NCBI GenBank assembly: GCA_945871545.1
Contig: CAMBWJ010000048.1
Location: 1 to 9,492, forward strand
DNA length: 9,492 bases
Reading direction: 5' to 3'
DNA from: an uncultured Clostridia bacterium
GTDB lineage: Bacteria; Bacillota_A; Clostridia; Christensenellales; Aristaeellaceae
Shown in pieces: positions 1 through 6,231 of the stretch (position 1 is the first letter of the stretch; each line of letters begins with the position of its first letter). Made by a program: the position numbers and the translations under genes. The notes beneath the pieces are model-generated. The model had not been told where the DNA came from and ran no database searches. It saw only the letters and a program-made list of their open reading frames with translations.

Positions 1-50
1 TATTTTCGTGTCCAATTTTTCGTGTCTTTGTGTCCAGTTTTTGTTGACTA
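1..50. repeat. Short degenerate repeats, possible insertion-sequence end
   Basis: On the minus strand this T-rich edge contains two near-identical 14-nt units, AAAACTGGACACAA and AAAATTGGACACGA, with a partial copy (GACACGAAAAA) between them. The sequence ends at GTTGAC near position 48. Repeated subterminal motifs of this kind occur at the ends of some transposase/integrase-type insertion sequences such as the IS21 and IS3 families. If so, the element lies to the left of the window. No transposase sequence is visible, so this is a tentative resemblance from memory and not an identification. Confidence 0.35.
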
Positions 51-56
51 GTGCAC

Positions 57-92
57 GCTGCCCCGAAACGGTGAGAACGTTTTGAGGCAGCC
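57..92 (-). repeat. Dispersed palindrome, copy 1, downstream of the permease gene
   Basis: Two 14-nt arms (57-70 and 78-91) form a stem with one G-U pair and one mismatch when read on the minus strand, around a 7-nt loop. It lies just after the stop codon of the permease gene and could end its transcript, but no T-run follows, so it is not a standard intrinsic terminator. It aligns without gaps to 9127-9162 with 24 of 36 positions identical, covering both arms and the loop. This suggests a repeat family rather than a gene-specific terminator. Confidence 0.6.
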
Positions 93-103
93 CCTGATAT
101 GCT

Positions 104-2152
104 TTATTCCGCCTTGCCGTCGCTGACGATGGCATAGTAGGCGTTGGAGGTGATGCGGTACACCAGCAGGTAGAACAGCGCGAAGATCAGGTAGCTGATG
201 ATCGTGGTGCACATAAGCAGCTTCAGGTTGAACAGGTTGAACATCATCAGAAGCTTGCGGATCATCGGGAAGGCGAAGGCCAGGTGCACGCCCGCAGCGA
301 TCAGCGGCAGGAAGAACACGGTCAGCAGCTGGGAGTTGATGCTCTTTCGGATGTCCCGCCTGGTCATGCCCACCTTCTGCATGATCCCGAAGCGGTGCTG
401 ATCCTCGTAGCCCTCGGTCACCTGCTTGTAGTAGATGATGAGCACGGCGGCGAAGAGGAACACGATGCTCAGCGCGATGCCCAGGAAGAACAGCCCACCG
501 TAGGTGCCGTAGAAGTCGTCGCGGTTCTCCGAACGGCTCTCGATGCTGAAGCCCACCTCGCCGCATTCGGATGCGTCCAAGCGCTCGCCCAGCTTGCCGT
601 ACAGCTCACTCCAGATCGCAACCTGCACGTTGTCCTGCGCATGCATGTCCACGCCGTAGAACCACTTCACATCCAGCAGACGGTCGCCCCGGGCGTTGGT
701 CAGGTGGGAGAGGGGAGACAGCACCGCCTCGAAGTCCGGCACGACGAGGATCAGATGGGAGAACATGTCCATGGCCGCACCGCCGTCCACCGGGAAGGAG
801 TCAAGCTGCTTCACGATGCGCAGCTTCGCGCTGCCGAGGATGTTGAGCTCGTCGCCTGTGTAGGGGGTGCGCGTGGCATAAATGAGCGCCTCGCCCGAGT
901 TCAGCACCTCATTGGCACCCGCAAAGGCGTTGTAGTCCTCCACGGGGATGAAGTGGAGCACGCGCACATCGCCGTAGACCTCGACGGAATCGTACTCGAA
1001 GTTGGCGGGATCGGGGTCGAGCTGCGTGCCCTTGAGACAGCCGGTGATCTCCGCATGGCGGTACTCCGTCACCAGATCGGGAGCCACGCCGTGATCCGCG
1101 CAGGCCTGCATGGTGGTGGAGCGCACGATCTCCAGCGCAGTATCGTCGGTGCCAACGACGCGAGGAAAGAGCAGATCGACGGTCAGATCCATGGGGTAGC
1201 GGCTGTTGAGGGAATCCTCCGCGCCGAAGTACAGGCAGGAGGTGGAGCAGAGCATCACCAGCACCATGGTCGCCAGGATGCAGATGGATGCGAGGCCCGC
1301 GCCGTTGCGCTTCATGCGGTAGGCCATGGAGGATACCGAGACGAAGTGGTTCGGCTTGTAATAGTAGCGCTTGTTGCGCTGAAGCGCGCGGCAGAGCACC
1401 ACCGAGCCGGACACGAACAGCAGGTAGGTGGCCAGAATCACCATGGCCACCGCCACGAAGAACCAGTTCAGGGCGGAGATGGGGTCCTGAATGCTTACGG
1501 CCAGGTAGTACGCGCCCGCCAGCAGCAGCGCACCCAGCACGCCCAGGAACCAGTTGGCCTTCGGCGGCTTCTCACCGGCGTTCTCGCTGCGCAGCAGGGC
1601 GATGGCGTCGGTTCGTCCAATGCGAATCAGTCCCGCCAGCAGGATCAGCGCAAAGATGGCGCAGAACAGCGGAACCGTGGTCAGCACAGCCTGCATCGAC
1701 AGCTCGATGTGGTAGCTCACCTCTCCCTTCATGATGTTCACCAGCCCCAGCTCCGCAAGCTTCGACAGCGCGAAGCCGCCGAACAGGCCGGTCGTGAGGG
1801 TCAGCGCCGCGCTGATGAGAGTCTCCCAGACCAGGATGCGGGAGATATTGCCCTTGCCCATGCCCAGAATGTTGTACAGGCCGAATTCCTTCATCCGACG
1901 GCGAATCAGGAAGGAGTTGGTGTAAAAGAGGAAGATCGGCGAGAACAGCGCGATGACCCAGCTGCCGAGGTCCAGCGTGAAGGCGATGGTGCTGCCGCCA
2001 CGCAGGCTGTGCACCGCGCTGGAGTAGTTGAGTGCGGTGATGATGTAGTGCATCATGACCATGCCGGCGCAGGTGAGCAGGTAGGGCGCGTACAGACGCT
2101 TGTTCTTGCGGATGCCCGTCCAGGCCAGCCGGGGATAGAGAAGCTTCTTCAC
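104..2152 (-). CDS. Bce-type ABC transporter permease (FtsX family)
   Basis: A 682-residue membrane permease of the peptide-antibiotic-resistance ABC family (BceB-like). The layout fits the family well: one TM segment near residues 20-41, a second at 62-82, further pairs up to about residue 309, then a hydrophilic extracytoplasmic stretch of about 240 residues (311-551), then three TM segments near 552-575, 607-629 and 645-666. That makes ten TM segments with the large domain between TM7 and TM8. In characterised systems this domain takes part in recognising cell-wall-active peptides such as bacitracin, and the permease forms a sensory complex with the kinase. The start is GTG at 2152-2150. 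It overlaps the ATPase stop as GTGA, so translation is probably coupled, and the Shine-Dalgarno is weak. The peptide specificity cannot be read from the sequence. Confidence 0.9.
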   Translation of the reverse strand: MKKLLYPRLAWTGIRKNKRLYAPYLLTCAGMVMMHYIITALNYSSAVHSLRGGSTIAFTLDLGSWVIALFSPIFLFYTNSFLIRRRMKEFGLYNILGMGKGNISRILVWETLISAALTLTTGLFGGFALSKLAELGLVNIMKGEVSYHIELSMQAVLTTVPLFCAIFALILLAGLIRIGRTDAIALLRSENAGEKPPKANWFLGVLGALLLAGAYYLAVSIQDPISALNWFFVAVAMVILATYLLFVSGSVVLCRALQRNKRYYYKPNHFVSVSSMAYRMKRNGAGLASICILATMVLVMLCSTSCLYFGAEDSLNSRYPMDLTVDLLFPRVVGTDDTALEIVRSTTMQACADHGVAPDLVTEYRHAEITGCLKGTQLDPDPANFEYDSVEVYGDVRVLHFIPVEDYNAFAGANEVLNSGEALIYATRTPYTGDELNILGSAKLRIVKQLDSFPVDGGAAMDMFSHLILVVPDFEAVLSPLSHLTNARGDRLLDVKWFYGVDMHAQDNVQVAIWSELYGKLGERLDASECGEVGFSIESRSENRDDFYGTYGGLFFLGIALSIVFLFAAVLIIYYKQVTEGYEDQHRFGIMQKVGMTRRDIRKSINSQLLTVFFLPLIAAGVHLAFAFPMIRKLLMMFNLFNLKLLMCTTIISYLIFALFYLLVYRITSNAYYAIVSDGKAE

Positions 2153-2913
2153 TGCCGTTCACCGCCCGTCGCAAGCATGGTCAGCGTGTCGGAAATCTTC
2201 TGATAGAGCTGCTCGTCGGTGGACTGCCCGCGATAGATCTGGTGGAACACCTCGCCGTCGCGGATGAACAGCACGCGGCCCGCGCGGCTGGCGGCCTTGA
2301 CGGAGTGGGTGACCATCAGGATCGTCTGACCGCTGCGGTTGATGCGCGCGAACAGGCGCAGCAGCTCGTCGGTGGCCTTGGAGTCCAGCGCGCCGGTGGG
2401 CTCGTCCGCCAGCAGCAGCCGGGGGCCGGTGATCAGCGCCCGGGCGACGGCCGCGCGCTGCTTCTGACCGCCGGAGATCTCGTAGGGGTACTTCTTCAGA
2501 AGGTGGGTGATGGCAAGCTCGTCGGCGATGGGCCGCAAGCGCCACTGCATCTGGTCGTGGGGGAGTCCCGCCAGCACCAGCGGCAGGTAGATGTTGTCCT
2601 CCACGGTGAAGGTGTCCAACAGGTTGAACTCCTGAAAAACGAAGCCCAGCTTGTCCCGGCGGAAGGCGGCAACCTCGCTCTCCCTGATCTGGTGCAGATC
2701 CTTGCCGTCCAGGCAGACGCTGCCGGAGGTGGGCCTGTCCAGTGCGGCGAGGATGTTGAGCAGCGTGGTCTTGCCCGATCCGGATTCGCCCATGATGGCC
2801 ACGTATTCGCCCTCCTCCACGCTGAAGTTCACGTTGCGCAGGGCCTCCACCTTGTTTCCGCCCAGGCGGGTGGTGTAAATCTTCTTCAGTTCCTTGACTT
2901 CCAGTATCGGCAT
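2149..2913 (-). CDS. Bce-type ABC transporter ATP-binding protein
   Basis: A 254-residue ABC ATPase of the MacB/LolD/BceA type that powers the adjacent permease at the cytoplasmic face of the membrane. All nucleotide-binding motifs are intact: Walker A GESGSGKTT at residues 42-50, Q-loop Gln94, signature SGGQK at 147-151, Walker B ending LLADE with Asp170 and Glu171, D-loop near 174-177, and switch His203. The start chosen is ATG at 2913-2911. It begins the family-typical MPILEVKELKK and has AGGAGGT eight bases upstream (2922-2928 region). An in-frame extension to 2976 lacks such a site and would begin inside a hairpin. The stop overlaps the permease start by 4 bp. The 116-bp gap to the kinase gene suggests that transporter expression can be set separately from the two-component genes. 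Confidence 0.95.
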   Translation of the reverse strand: MPILEVKELKKIYTTRLGGNKVEALRNVNFSVEEGEYVAIMGESGSGKTTLLNILAALDRPTSGSVCLDGKDLHQIRESEVAAFRRDKLGFVFQEFNLLDTFTVEDNIYLPLVLAGLPHDQMQWRLRPIADELAITHLLKKYPYEISGGQKQRAAVARALITGPRLLLADEPTGALDSKATDELLRLFARINRSGQTILMVTHSVKAASRAGRVLFIRDGEVFHQIYRGQSTDEQLYQKISDTLTMLATGGERQ

Positions 2914-2958
2914 GTTTGTTTGACCTCCTGTTGAATTCTGAAGCCATTTTAGCAGAAG

Positions 2959-2997
2959 GGGGAACCGCAAGGCCATCGATTCGCCTTACAATTCCCC
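2959..2997 (-). promoter_or_regulatory. Long hairpin between kinase and transporter genes
   Basis: Read on the minus strand, GGGGAATTGTAAGGC (2997-2983) pairs along its whole length with GCCTTGCGGTTCCCC (2973-2959). The 15-bp RNA stem includes three G-U pairs, and the loop is 9 nt. The sequence after it (CTTCTGCTAAAATGG) is not a T-run, so strong intrinsic termination is unlikely. Partial attenuation, RNA processing or 3'-end protection of the regulator-kinase message are possible. TAAAAT at 2951-2946, just downstream, could be a -10 box for a transporter promoter, but there is no good -35 box at the expected distance. Confidence 0.6.
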
Positions 2998-3006
2998 GGT
3001 GAATTC

Positions 3007-3020
3007 TAACAGTTCCGTAA
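3007..3020. promoter_or_regulatory. Candidate BceR-type operator ahead of the transporter genes
   Basis: The plus strand reads TAACA-GTTC-CGTAA. This differs at one specified position from TNACA-N4-TGTAA, the inverted-repeat consensus I recall for BceR-type regulators in Bacillus. It lies about 95 bp upstream of the ATPase start and just inside the gap after the kinase stop, which is where a transporter promoter would be controlled. A possible -10 box (TAAAAT, 2951-2946) lies about 60 bp downstream. The match is short and the consensus is from memory, so this is a candidate only. Confidence 0.45.
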
Positions 3021-3029
3021 GAAGTGCCG

Positions 3030-4019
3030 CTATTCCACATTCAGGCGACGCTGGTTCAGATCGAGCAGGATCGCCGTGCCCTCTCCGGGCGTGGACCGGG
3101 CCGATATGCCGTGGCCCAGGTTTGTGCAGATTCTGCGGCAGAGGTACAGCCCGAGTCCGCTGGAGCTGCGGCCGCCGCGCCCGTTGCAGCCGGTGAAGCC
3201 GCGCTCAAAGATGCGGGGCAGATCCTCTGCTGCGATGCCGATGCCCGTGTCCCGGATGCACAGCACGCCGCTTTCGGCGGACTCGATGGTCACGCCGCCC
3301 TCGTAGGTGTACTTCAGCGCGTTGGACAGCAGCTGCTCGATCACGAAGCCGAGCCACTTCTCGTCGGTGACGGCCCGAATTTCCACCGGCTCGTAGCGCA
3401 GAGACAATTTCCGCGCGATGAACTCCGGCGCGAACTTCTTCAGCGACCGCTTGAGGATGTCGTCCACCTCGCACTCCCGGATGACATAGTCCGTATCGTC
3501 CGAATCCAGCCGCAGGTAGGTCAGCACCATCTCCACGTACTGCTCGATGTGGAACAGATCCAGCCGCAGCTTGCGGCTCAGTGGGCTGTCCTCGCTCTGC
3601 AAGCTGAGCTGCATGGAGGCGATGGGCGTCTTGATCTGGTGCGCCCAGACGGTGTAGTAGTCGATCATGTCCGCGTAGCGCCGCCGCATGCCGCCCTCGA
3701 TCTGCTTTTGCTCCTCCCGCAGCAGGGCGATGATGCGCTGGTAGTCTGCCTCGATGCGGTTCTCGGCTTCGGGCAGCGCGTCCAGCGCACTGTCGGTGAT
3801 GGAGCGCAGTCCGTTCAGGAACTTGTGTCGCCGGCGGAATTGAAGAAAGTCAATGCCCAATGCTATGCCGCCCAGCAGCAGGCACAATCCGGCGGGGTAG
3901 AGCACCGCCTCGACGGGCAGGTGGTAGAGCAGAAAGGAGATGGAAAAGAGCAGCGCGCACAGCGCCACAAAGATCAGCACCCGCCGCCGGGAGCGCAGGT
4001 AGGACAGAAGCAGACTCAT
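3030..4019 (-). CDS. Intramembrane-sensing histidine kinase, BceS-like
   Basis: A 329-residue sensor kinase of the two-component system. Two hydrophobic segments (about residues 14-33 and 38-59) are joined by only a few residues, so there is almost no extracytoplasmic sensor. This is the hallmark of intramembrane-sensing kinases, which take their signal from the partner ABC transporter. The phosphoacceptor is His127 in the motif WAHQIKTP. The ATP-binding domain shows the N box with Asn233, the G1 box DTGIGI beginning at Asp257, the F box around IFERGF (270-275) and the G2 box SGLGL (287-291). The length is normal for the BceS family. The start codon ATG overlaps the regulator stop as ATGA, so the two are probably translationally coupled. 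No inactivating change is visible. Confidence 0.93.
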   Translation of the reverse strand: MSLLLSYLRSRRRVLIFVALCALLFSISFLLYHLPVEAVLYPAGLCLLLGGIALGIDFLQFRRRHKFLNGLRSITDSALDALPEAENRIEADYQRIIALLREEQKQIEGGMRRRYADMIDYYTVWAHQIKTPIASMQLSLQSEDSPLSRKLRLDLFHIEQYVEMVLTYLRLDSDDTDYVIRECEVDDILKRSLKKFAPEFIARKLSLRYEPVEIRAVTDEKWLGFVIEQLLSNALKYTYEGGVTIESAESGVLCIRDTGIGIAAEDLPRIFERGFTGCNGRGGRSSSGLGLYLCRRICTNLGHGISARSTPGEGTAILLDLNQRRLNVE

Positions 4020-4711
4020 GAAGCGCCTCCCTCCGGAACGTCATGGATGACGTAGCCCACGCCGAACTTCGTTGTGATGAAGCCGTTCAGCCCGGCGGCC
4101 TCCAGCTTCTTGCGCAGTCGGCCCACGTTCACGCTCAGCGTGTTCTCATCCACGAAGGAATCCGTGCTCCACAGCTGCTCCATCAGCTTCTCCCGGCTGA
4201 CCACCTTGCCCTTGCTGCGCATCAGCGTGAGCAGGATGCGGTACTCGTTCTTGCTCAGCTCGATCTGCTGCTCGCGGTAGAACAGGCTGCCGTCGCCGGT
4301 GTTCAGAATCGCACCGCGATGCTCCAGCACCGGCGCAGTGGGCGCGTAATCATAGCTGCGGCGCATCAGCGCCTGCACCTTCGCGATCAGCACGTTCAGA
4401 TCGAAGGGCTTGGCGATGAAGTCGTCCGCGCCCATGTTCATGGCCATCACAATGTTCATGCTGTCCGAGGCCGAGGAGATGAAGATGATGGGCACCTGGG
4501 ACGTTCTCCGGATCTCGCTGCACCAATGGTAGCCGTTGAAGAAGGGCAGCGACACGTCCAGCAGCACCAGATGGGGGTCGAAGCGGGCAAATTCTGCCAT
4601 CACGTCCCGGAAATTCTGGGCACAGCTGGCCTCGAAGTTCCACTGCTGCGCCTGCATCTGGATCGCCTGCGCGATGTCCCGGTCGTCCTCCACTATCAGT
4701 ATCCGATACAT
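4016..4711 (-). CDS. OmpR-family response regulator, BceR-like
   Basis: A 231-residue DNA-binding response regulator. The receiver domain (about residues 1-115) has the acidic pocket Glu8-Asp9-Asp10, phosphoacceptor Asp52 in LLDVSLP, the conserved hydroxyl position at Ser79/Ser80 and Lys101 in the AKPF motif. A winged-helix effector domain occupies about 130-227 and carries the usual ELSKNEYRILLTL and GVGYVI segments. It is the partner of the overlapping kinase gene and is expected to activate the transporter genes downstream. The ATG at 4711-4709 has GGAGG (4722-4718) six bases upstream. It is the first gene after a clear promoter (4769-4742) and so probably leads the transcript that covers all four genes. 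Confidence 0.94.
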   Translation of the reverse strand: MYRILIVEDDRDIAQAIQMQAQQWNFEASCAQNFRDVMAEFARFDPHLVLLDVSLPFFNGYHWCSEIRRTSQVPIIFISSASDSMNIVMAMNMGADDFIAKPFDLNVLIAKVQALMRRSYDYAPTAPVLEHRGAILNTGDGSLFYREQQIELSKNEYRILLTLMRSKGKVVSREKLMEQLWSTDSFVDENTLSVNVGRLRKKLEAAGLNGFITTKFGVGYVIHDVPEGGAS

Positions 4712-4741
4712 ATTTATCCTCCGCGTTGTTATCCCGGATTC

Positions 4742-4769
4742 ATCATATCACATGCCCTGCAAAAGTCAA
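4742..4769 (-). promoter_or_regulatory. Promoter of the regulator-kinase(-transporter) operon
   Basis: On the minus strand there is TTGACT (4769-4764), a 16-bp spacer and TATGAT (4747-4742), preceded by TG at the extended -10 position (TGATATGAT). The predicted transcription start lies near 4735, giving a leader of about 24 nt before the regulator ATG. The match to a housekeeping sigma-70/sigma-A promoter is good. Confidence 0.75.
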
Positions 4770-4782
4770 TGGCAGCAAACAA

Positions 4783-4812
4783 CGGTTGCAGGGATTCAAA
4801 TCCCGGTTGCAG
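4783..4812. promoter_or_regulatory. Two exact 9-bp direct repeats upstream of the regulator promoter
   Basis: CGGTTGCAG occurs at 4783-4791 and again at 4804-4812, 21 bp apart start to start, which is two helical turns. The intervening bases include a GGGATTCAAATCCC palindrome (4791-4804). The nearest repeat ends 13 bp upstream of the -35 box. OmpR-family regulators bind direct repeats on one face of the helix, so this could be an autoregulatory or cross-regulatory site. The function is inferred; the repeats themselves are exact. Confidence 0.5.
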
Positions 4813-4814
4813 AG

Positions 4815-4849
4815 CCACACAAAAGGCGCGGCCCAAACCGGGTCGCGCC
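4815..4849 (-). terminator. Intrinsic terminator of the phosphofructokinase gene
   Basis: On the minus strand GGCGCG-A-CCC (4849-4840) pairs with GGG-C-CGCGCC (4834-4825) around a 5-nt loop, with one mismatch. TTTTGTGTGG follows directly. It begins 15 bp after the phosphofructokinase stop codon, so it should separate that gene from the downstream regulator promoter. Confidence 0.8.
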
Positions 4850-4864
4850 CCAAAAGGAACGGGT

Positions 4865-5938
4865 TTAATCGCCGAAGCTGATGCCCAGCGCCTTGGCCTC
4901 CTTGATGATGCTGGCCTTGGGATCCACCATCTTCAGCTTGCCGGCAACCTCCTCCAGCGGAACCTTTACGATTTCACGGTTCTTGTAGCCCACCATGAAG
5001 CCGTACTCGCCCTTGAGGATCAGCTTGCCCGCCTCGCTGCCCAGTCGGCTGGCGAACACGCGGTCGTAGGGACAGGGGGAACCGCCGCGCTGGGTGTGGC
5101 CCGGCACGGTGACGCGCACGTCAAGACCAATCTTCTTGTTGATCTGATCCGCAATTTCATAGGATACCGAGGGGTACTTGCGCTTTTCAAGCTTCTTGTT
5201 GTACTCCTTCTTGGACAGCGCTGCATCCTCCTTGGAGATCGCGCCCTCGGCGACGGCCAGGATGGTGAAGCGGCTGCCGCGATCATGGCGCTCCTGAATC
5301 TTGTCGCAGACCTTGTCGATGTCGTAGGGAATTTCGGGAATCAGGATGATGTCCGCGCCGCCGGCCATGCCCGCGTTCAGCGGCAGCCAGCCCACCTTGT
5401 GGCCCATGACCTCCACGATGAACACGCGGCCGTGGGAGGCGGCGGTGGTGTGGATGCAGTCGATGGCCTCGGTGGCGATGTCCACAGCGCTCTGGAAGCC
5501 GAAGGTCATGTCGGTACCCCAGAGGTCGTTGTCGATGGTCTTGGGCAGCGTGACCACGTTCAGGCCCTGTTCGCGCAGCAGATTCGCGGTCTTGTGGGTG
5601 CCGTTGCCGCCCAGAATCACCAGGCAGTCCAACTGCAGCTTGTAGTAGTTCTGCTTCATGGCGGCGACCTTGTCCAGGCCGTTCGCGTCGGGATCCTGAA
5701 TCGTCTTGAACGGGGTGCGGCTGCTTCCCAGGAAGGTGCCGCCCTTGGTGAGGATGCCGGAGAAATCGTTATAGGTCAGCAGGCGGAACCTGCCGTAAAT
5801 CAGGCCCTGATAGCCGTCGAGGAAGCCGTAAATTTCCACGTCCTCCTTGGCGTTGAAGAGCGTCTTGGCCACGCCGCGCATCGCGGCGTTCAGCGCCTGG
5901 CAATCGCCGCCGCTGGTCAGCATACCGATACGAATCAT
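4865..5938 (-). CDS. pfkA: 6-phosphofructokinase, lysine-type (group III/mixed) signature
   Basis: A 357-residue phosphofructokinase that phosphorylates fructose 6-phosphate to fructose 1,6-bisphosphate in glycolysis. Recognisable elements are the N-terminal TSGGDCQALNAAMRG, FLGSSR near the fructose-phosphate site, GGNGT at residues 110-114, PKTIDND at 132-138 with catalytic Asp136, EVMG in the middle region, and PGHTQRGGSP towards the C-terminus. Relative to the E. coli enzyme (offset 9), Gly113 matches the ATP-type Gly104, but Lys133 replaces Gly124, as in pyrophosphate-dependent and mixed-group enzymes. Asn112 stands where most relatives have the Mg-binding Asp103. The phosphoryl donor is therefore not certain. 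The start is ATG at 5938, with AGGGAGG nine bases upstream; the longer frame to 5962 has no such site. The gene has its own promoter and terminator. Confidence 0.93.
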   Translation of the reverse strand: MIRIGMLTSGGDCQALNAAMRGVAKTLFNAKEDVEIYGFLDGYQGLIYGRFRLLTYNDFSGILTKGGTFLGSSRTPFKTIQDPDANGLDKVAAMKQNYYKLQLDCLVILGGNGTHKTANLLREQGLNVVTLPKTIDNDLWGTDMTFGFQSAVDIATEAIDCIHTTAASHGRVFIVEVMGHKVGWLPLNAGMAGGADIILIPEIPYDIDKVCDKIQERHDRGSRFTILAVAEGAISKEDAALSKKEYNKKLEKRKYPSVSYEIADQINKKIGLDVRVTVPGHTQRGGSPCPYDRVFASRLGSEAGKLILKGEYGFMVGYKNREIVKVPLEEVAGKLKMVDPKASIIKEAKALGISFGD

Positions 5939-5972
5939 AGTTTGAAACCTCCCTGACTGCATTGTTGCCGTA

Positions 5973-5985
5973 TATTCAATGAATA
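5973..5985. promoter_or_regulatory. 13-bp perfect palindrome in the pfkA leader
   Basis: TATTCAATGAATA is a perfect inverted repeat around a central base. It lies about 11-23 nt downstream of the predicted phosphofructokinase transcription start and about 35 bp upstream of the start codon. That position suits a repressor operator, but no matching regulator is in the window, and AT-rich palindromes of this size can arise by chance. Confidence 0.35.
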
Positions 5986-6002
5986 ATTCGCTTACAGTTT
6001 AC

Positions 6003-6031
6003 ATTATATACCATTCTCCGACGAGATACAA
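6003..6031 (-). promoter_or_regulatory. Promoter of the phosphofructokinase gene
   Basis: On the minus strand there is TTGTAT (6031-6026), a 17-bp spacer and a consensus TATAAT (6008-6003). Transcription would start near 5996, giving a leader of about 58 nt. The -10 box is perfect and the -35 box weak. TGTAAAC and TGTAAGC follow in tandem next to the -10 box and the start site (6003-5990 region). Confidence 0.7.
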
Positions 6032-6148
6032 GTGGAAAATGGTACATCGATCAAATTTTTGAAGCGTCCCTGCGCGGAATCTGGGAAAAGGTGAACATCA
6101 AAACCGGAATTTGCACACGCGGATTTTACAATTGTTGTGGTTTTGCGG

Positions 6149-6177
6149 TTGAATTTGTCGTAGGAATTGACTATAAT
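6149..6177 (+). promoter_or_regulatory. Promoter of the polyphosphate kinase gene
   Basis: TTGAAT (6149-6154), a 17-bp spacer and consensus TATAAT (6172-6177) make a strong housekeeping-type promoter. Transcription would start near 6184. This rules out the in-frame TTG at 6167 as the ppk start, because it lies inside the promoter, and supports the GTG start at 6266. Confidence 0.8.
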
Positions 6178-6189
6178 AGTAGAATCAGA

Positions 6190-6231
6190 GGCGCATGCAG
6201 ACAAGCGCGCCGAAGAATTTTCGTATGCGCC
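6190..6231 (+). promoter_or_regulatory. Stem-loop at the 5' end of the ppk transcript
   Basis: GGCGCATGC (6190-6198) pairs with GTATGCGCC (6223-6231) as a 9-bp stem with one G-U pair, closing a 24-nt loop. It begins about 6 nt from the predicted 5' end of the mRNA and stops 19 nt before the Shine-Dalgarno. A hairpin so near the 5' end could stabilise the message. No known riboswitch fold is recognised. Confidence 0.5.

Noticed and set aside
284..2203. 639-codon plus-strand open frame antisense to the permease
   Set aside because: It is a GC-rich shadow frame dominated by His, Gln, Val, Ala and Gly with no domain, while the minus strand encodes a full FtsX-type permease.
2914..2976. Longer ATPase start at 2976
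   Set aside because: It would begin in the loop of a hairpin without a ribosome site and would add 21 non-conserved residues before the strong AGGAGGT site.
4784..4812. tRNA T-arm-like sequence around GGATTCAAATCCC
   Set aside because: The stem does not pair around a seven-base TTCAAAT loop, and there is no acceptor, D or anticodon arm; a DNA palindrome between direct repeats explains it better.
4043..5956. 637-codon plus-strand open frame opposite the regulator and phosphofructokinase
   Set aside because: It runs straight through two unrelated genes, a terminator and a promoter on the other strand, and its composition is a reverse-complement shadow.
5939..5962. Longer phosphofructokinase start at 5962
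   Set aside because: The added eight residues span the ribosome binding site of the ATG at 5938 and are not family-like.
6004..6204. 66-codon minus-strand open frame in the pfkA-ppk gap
   Set aside because: It covers both promoters, has no ribosome site and no recognisable protein features.
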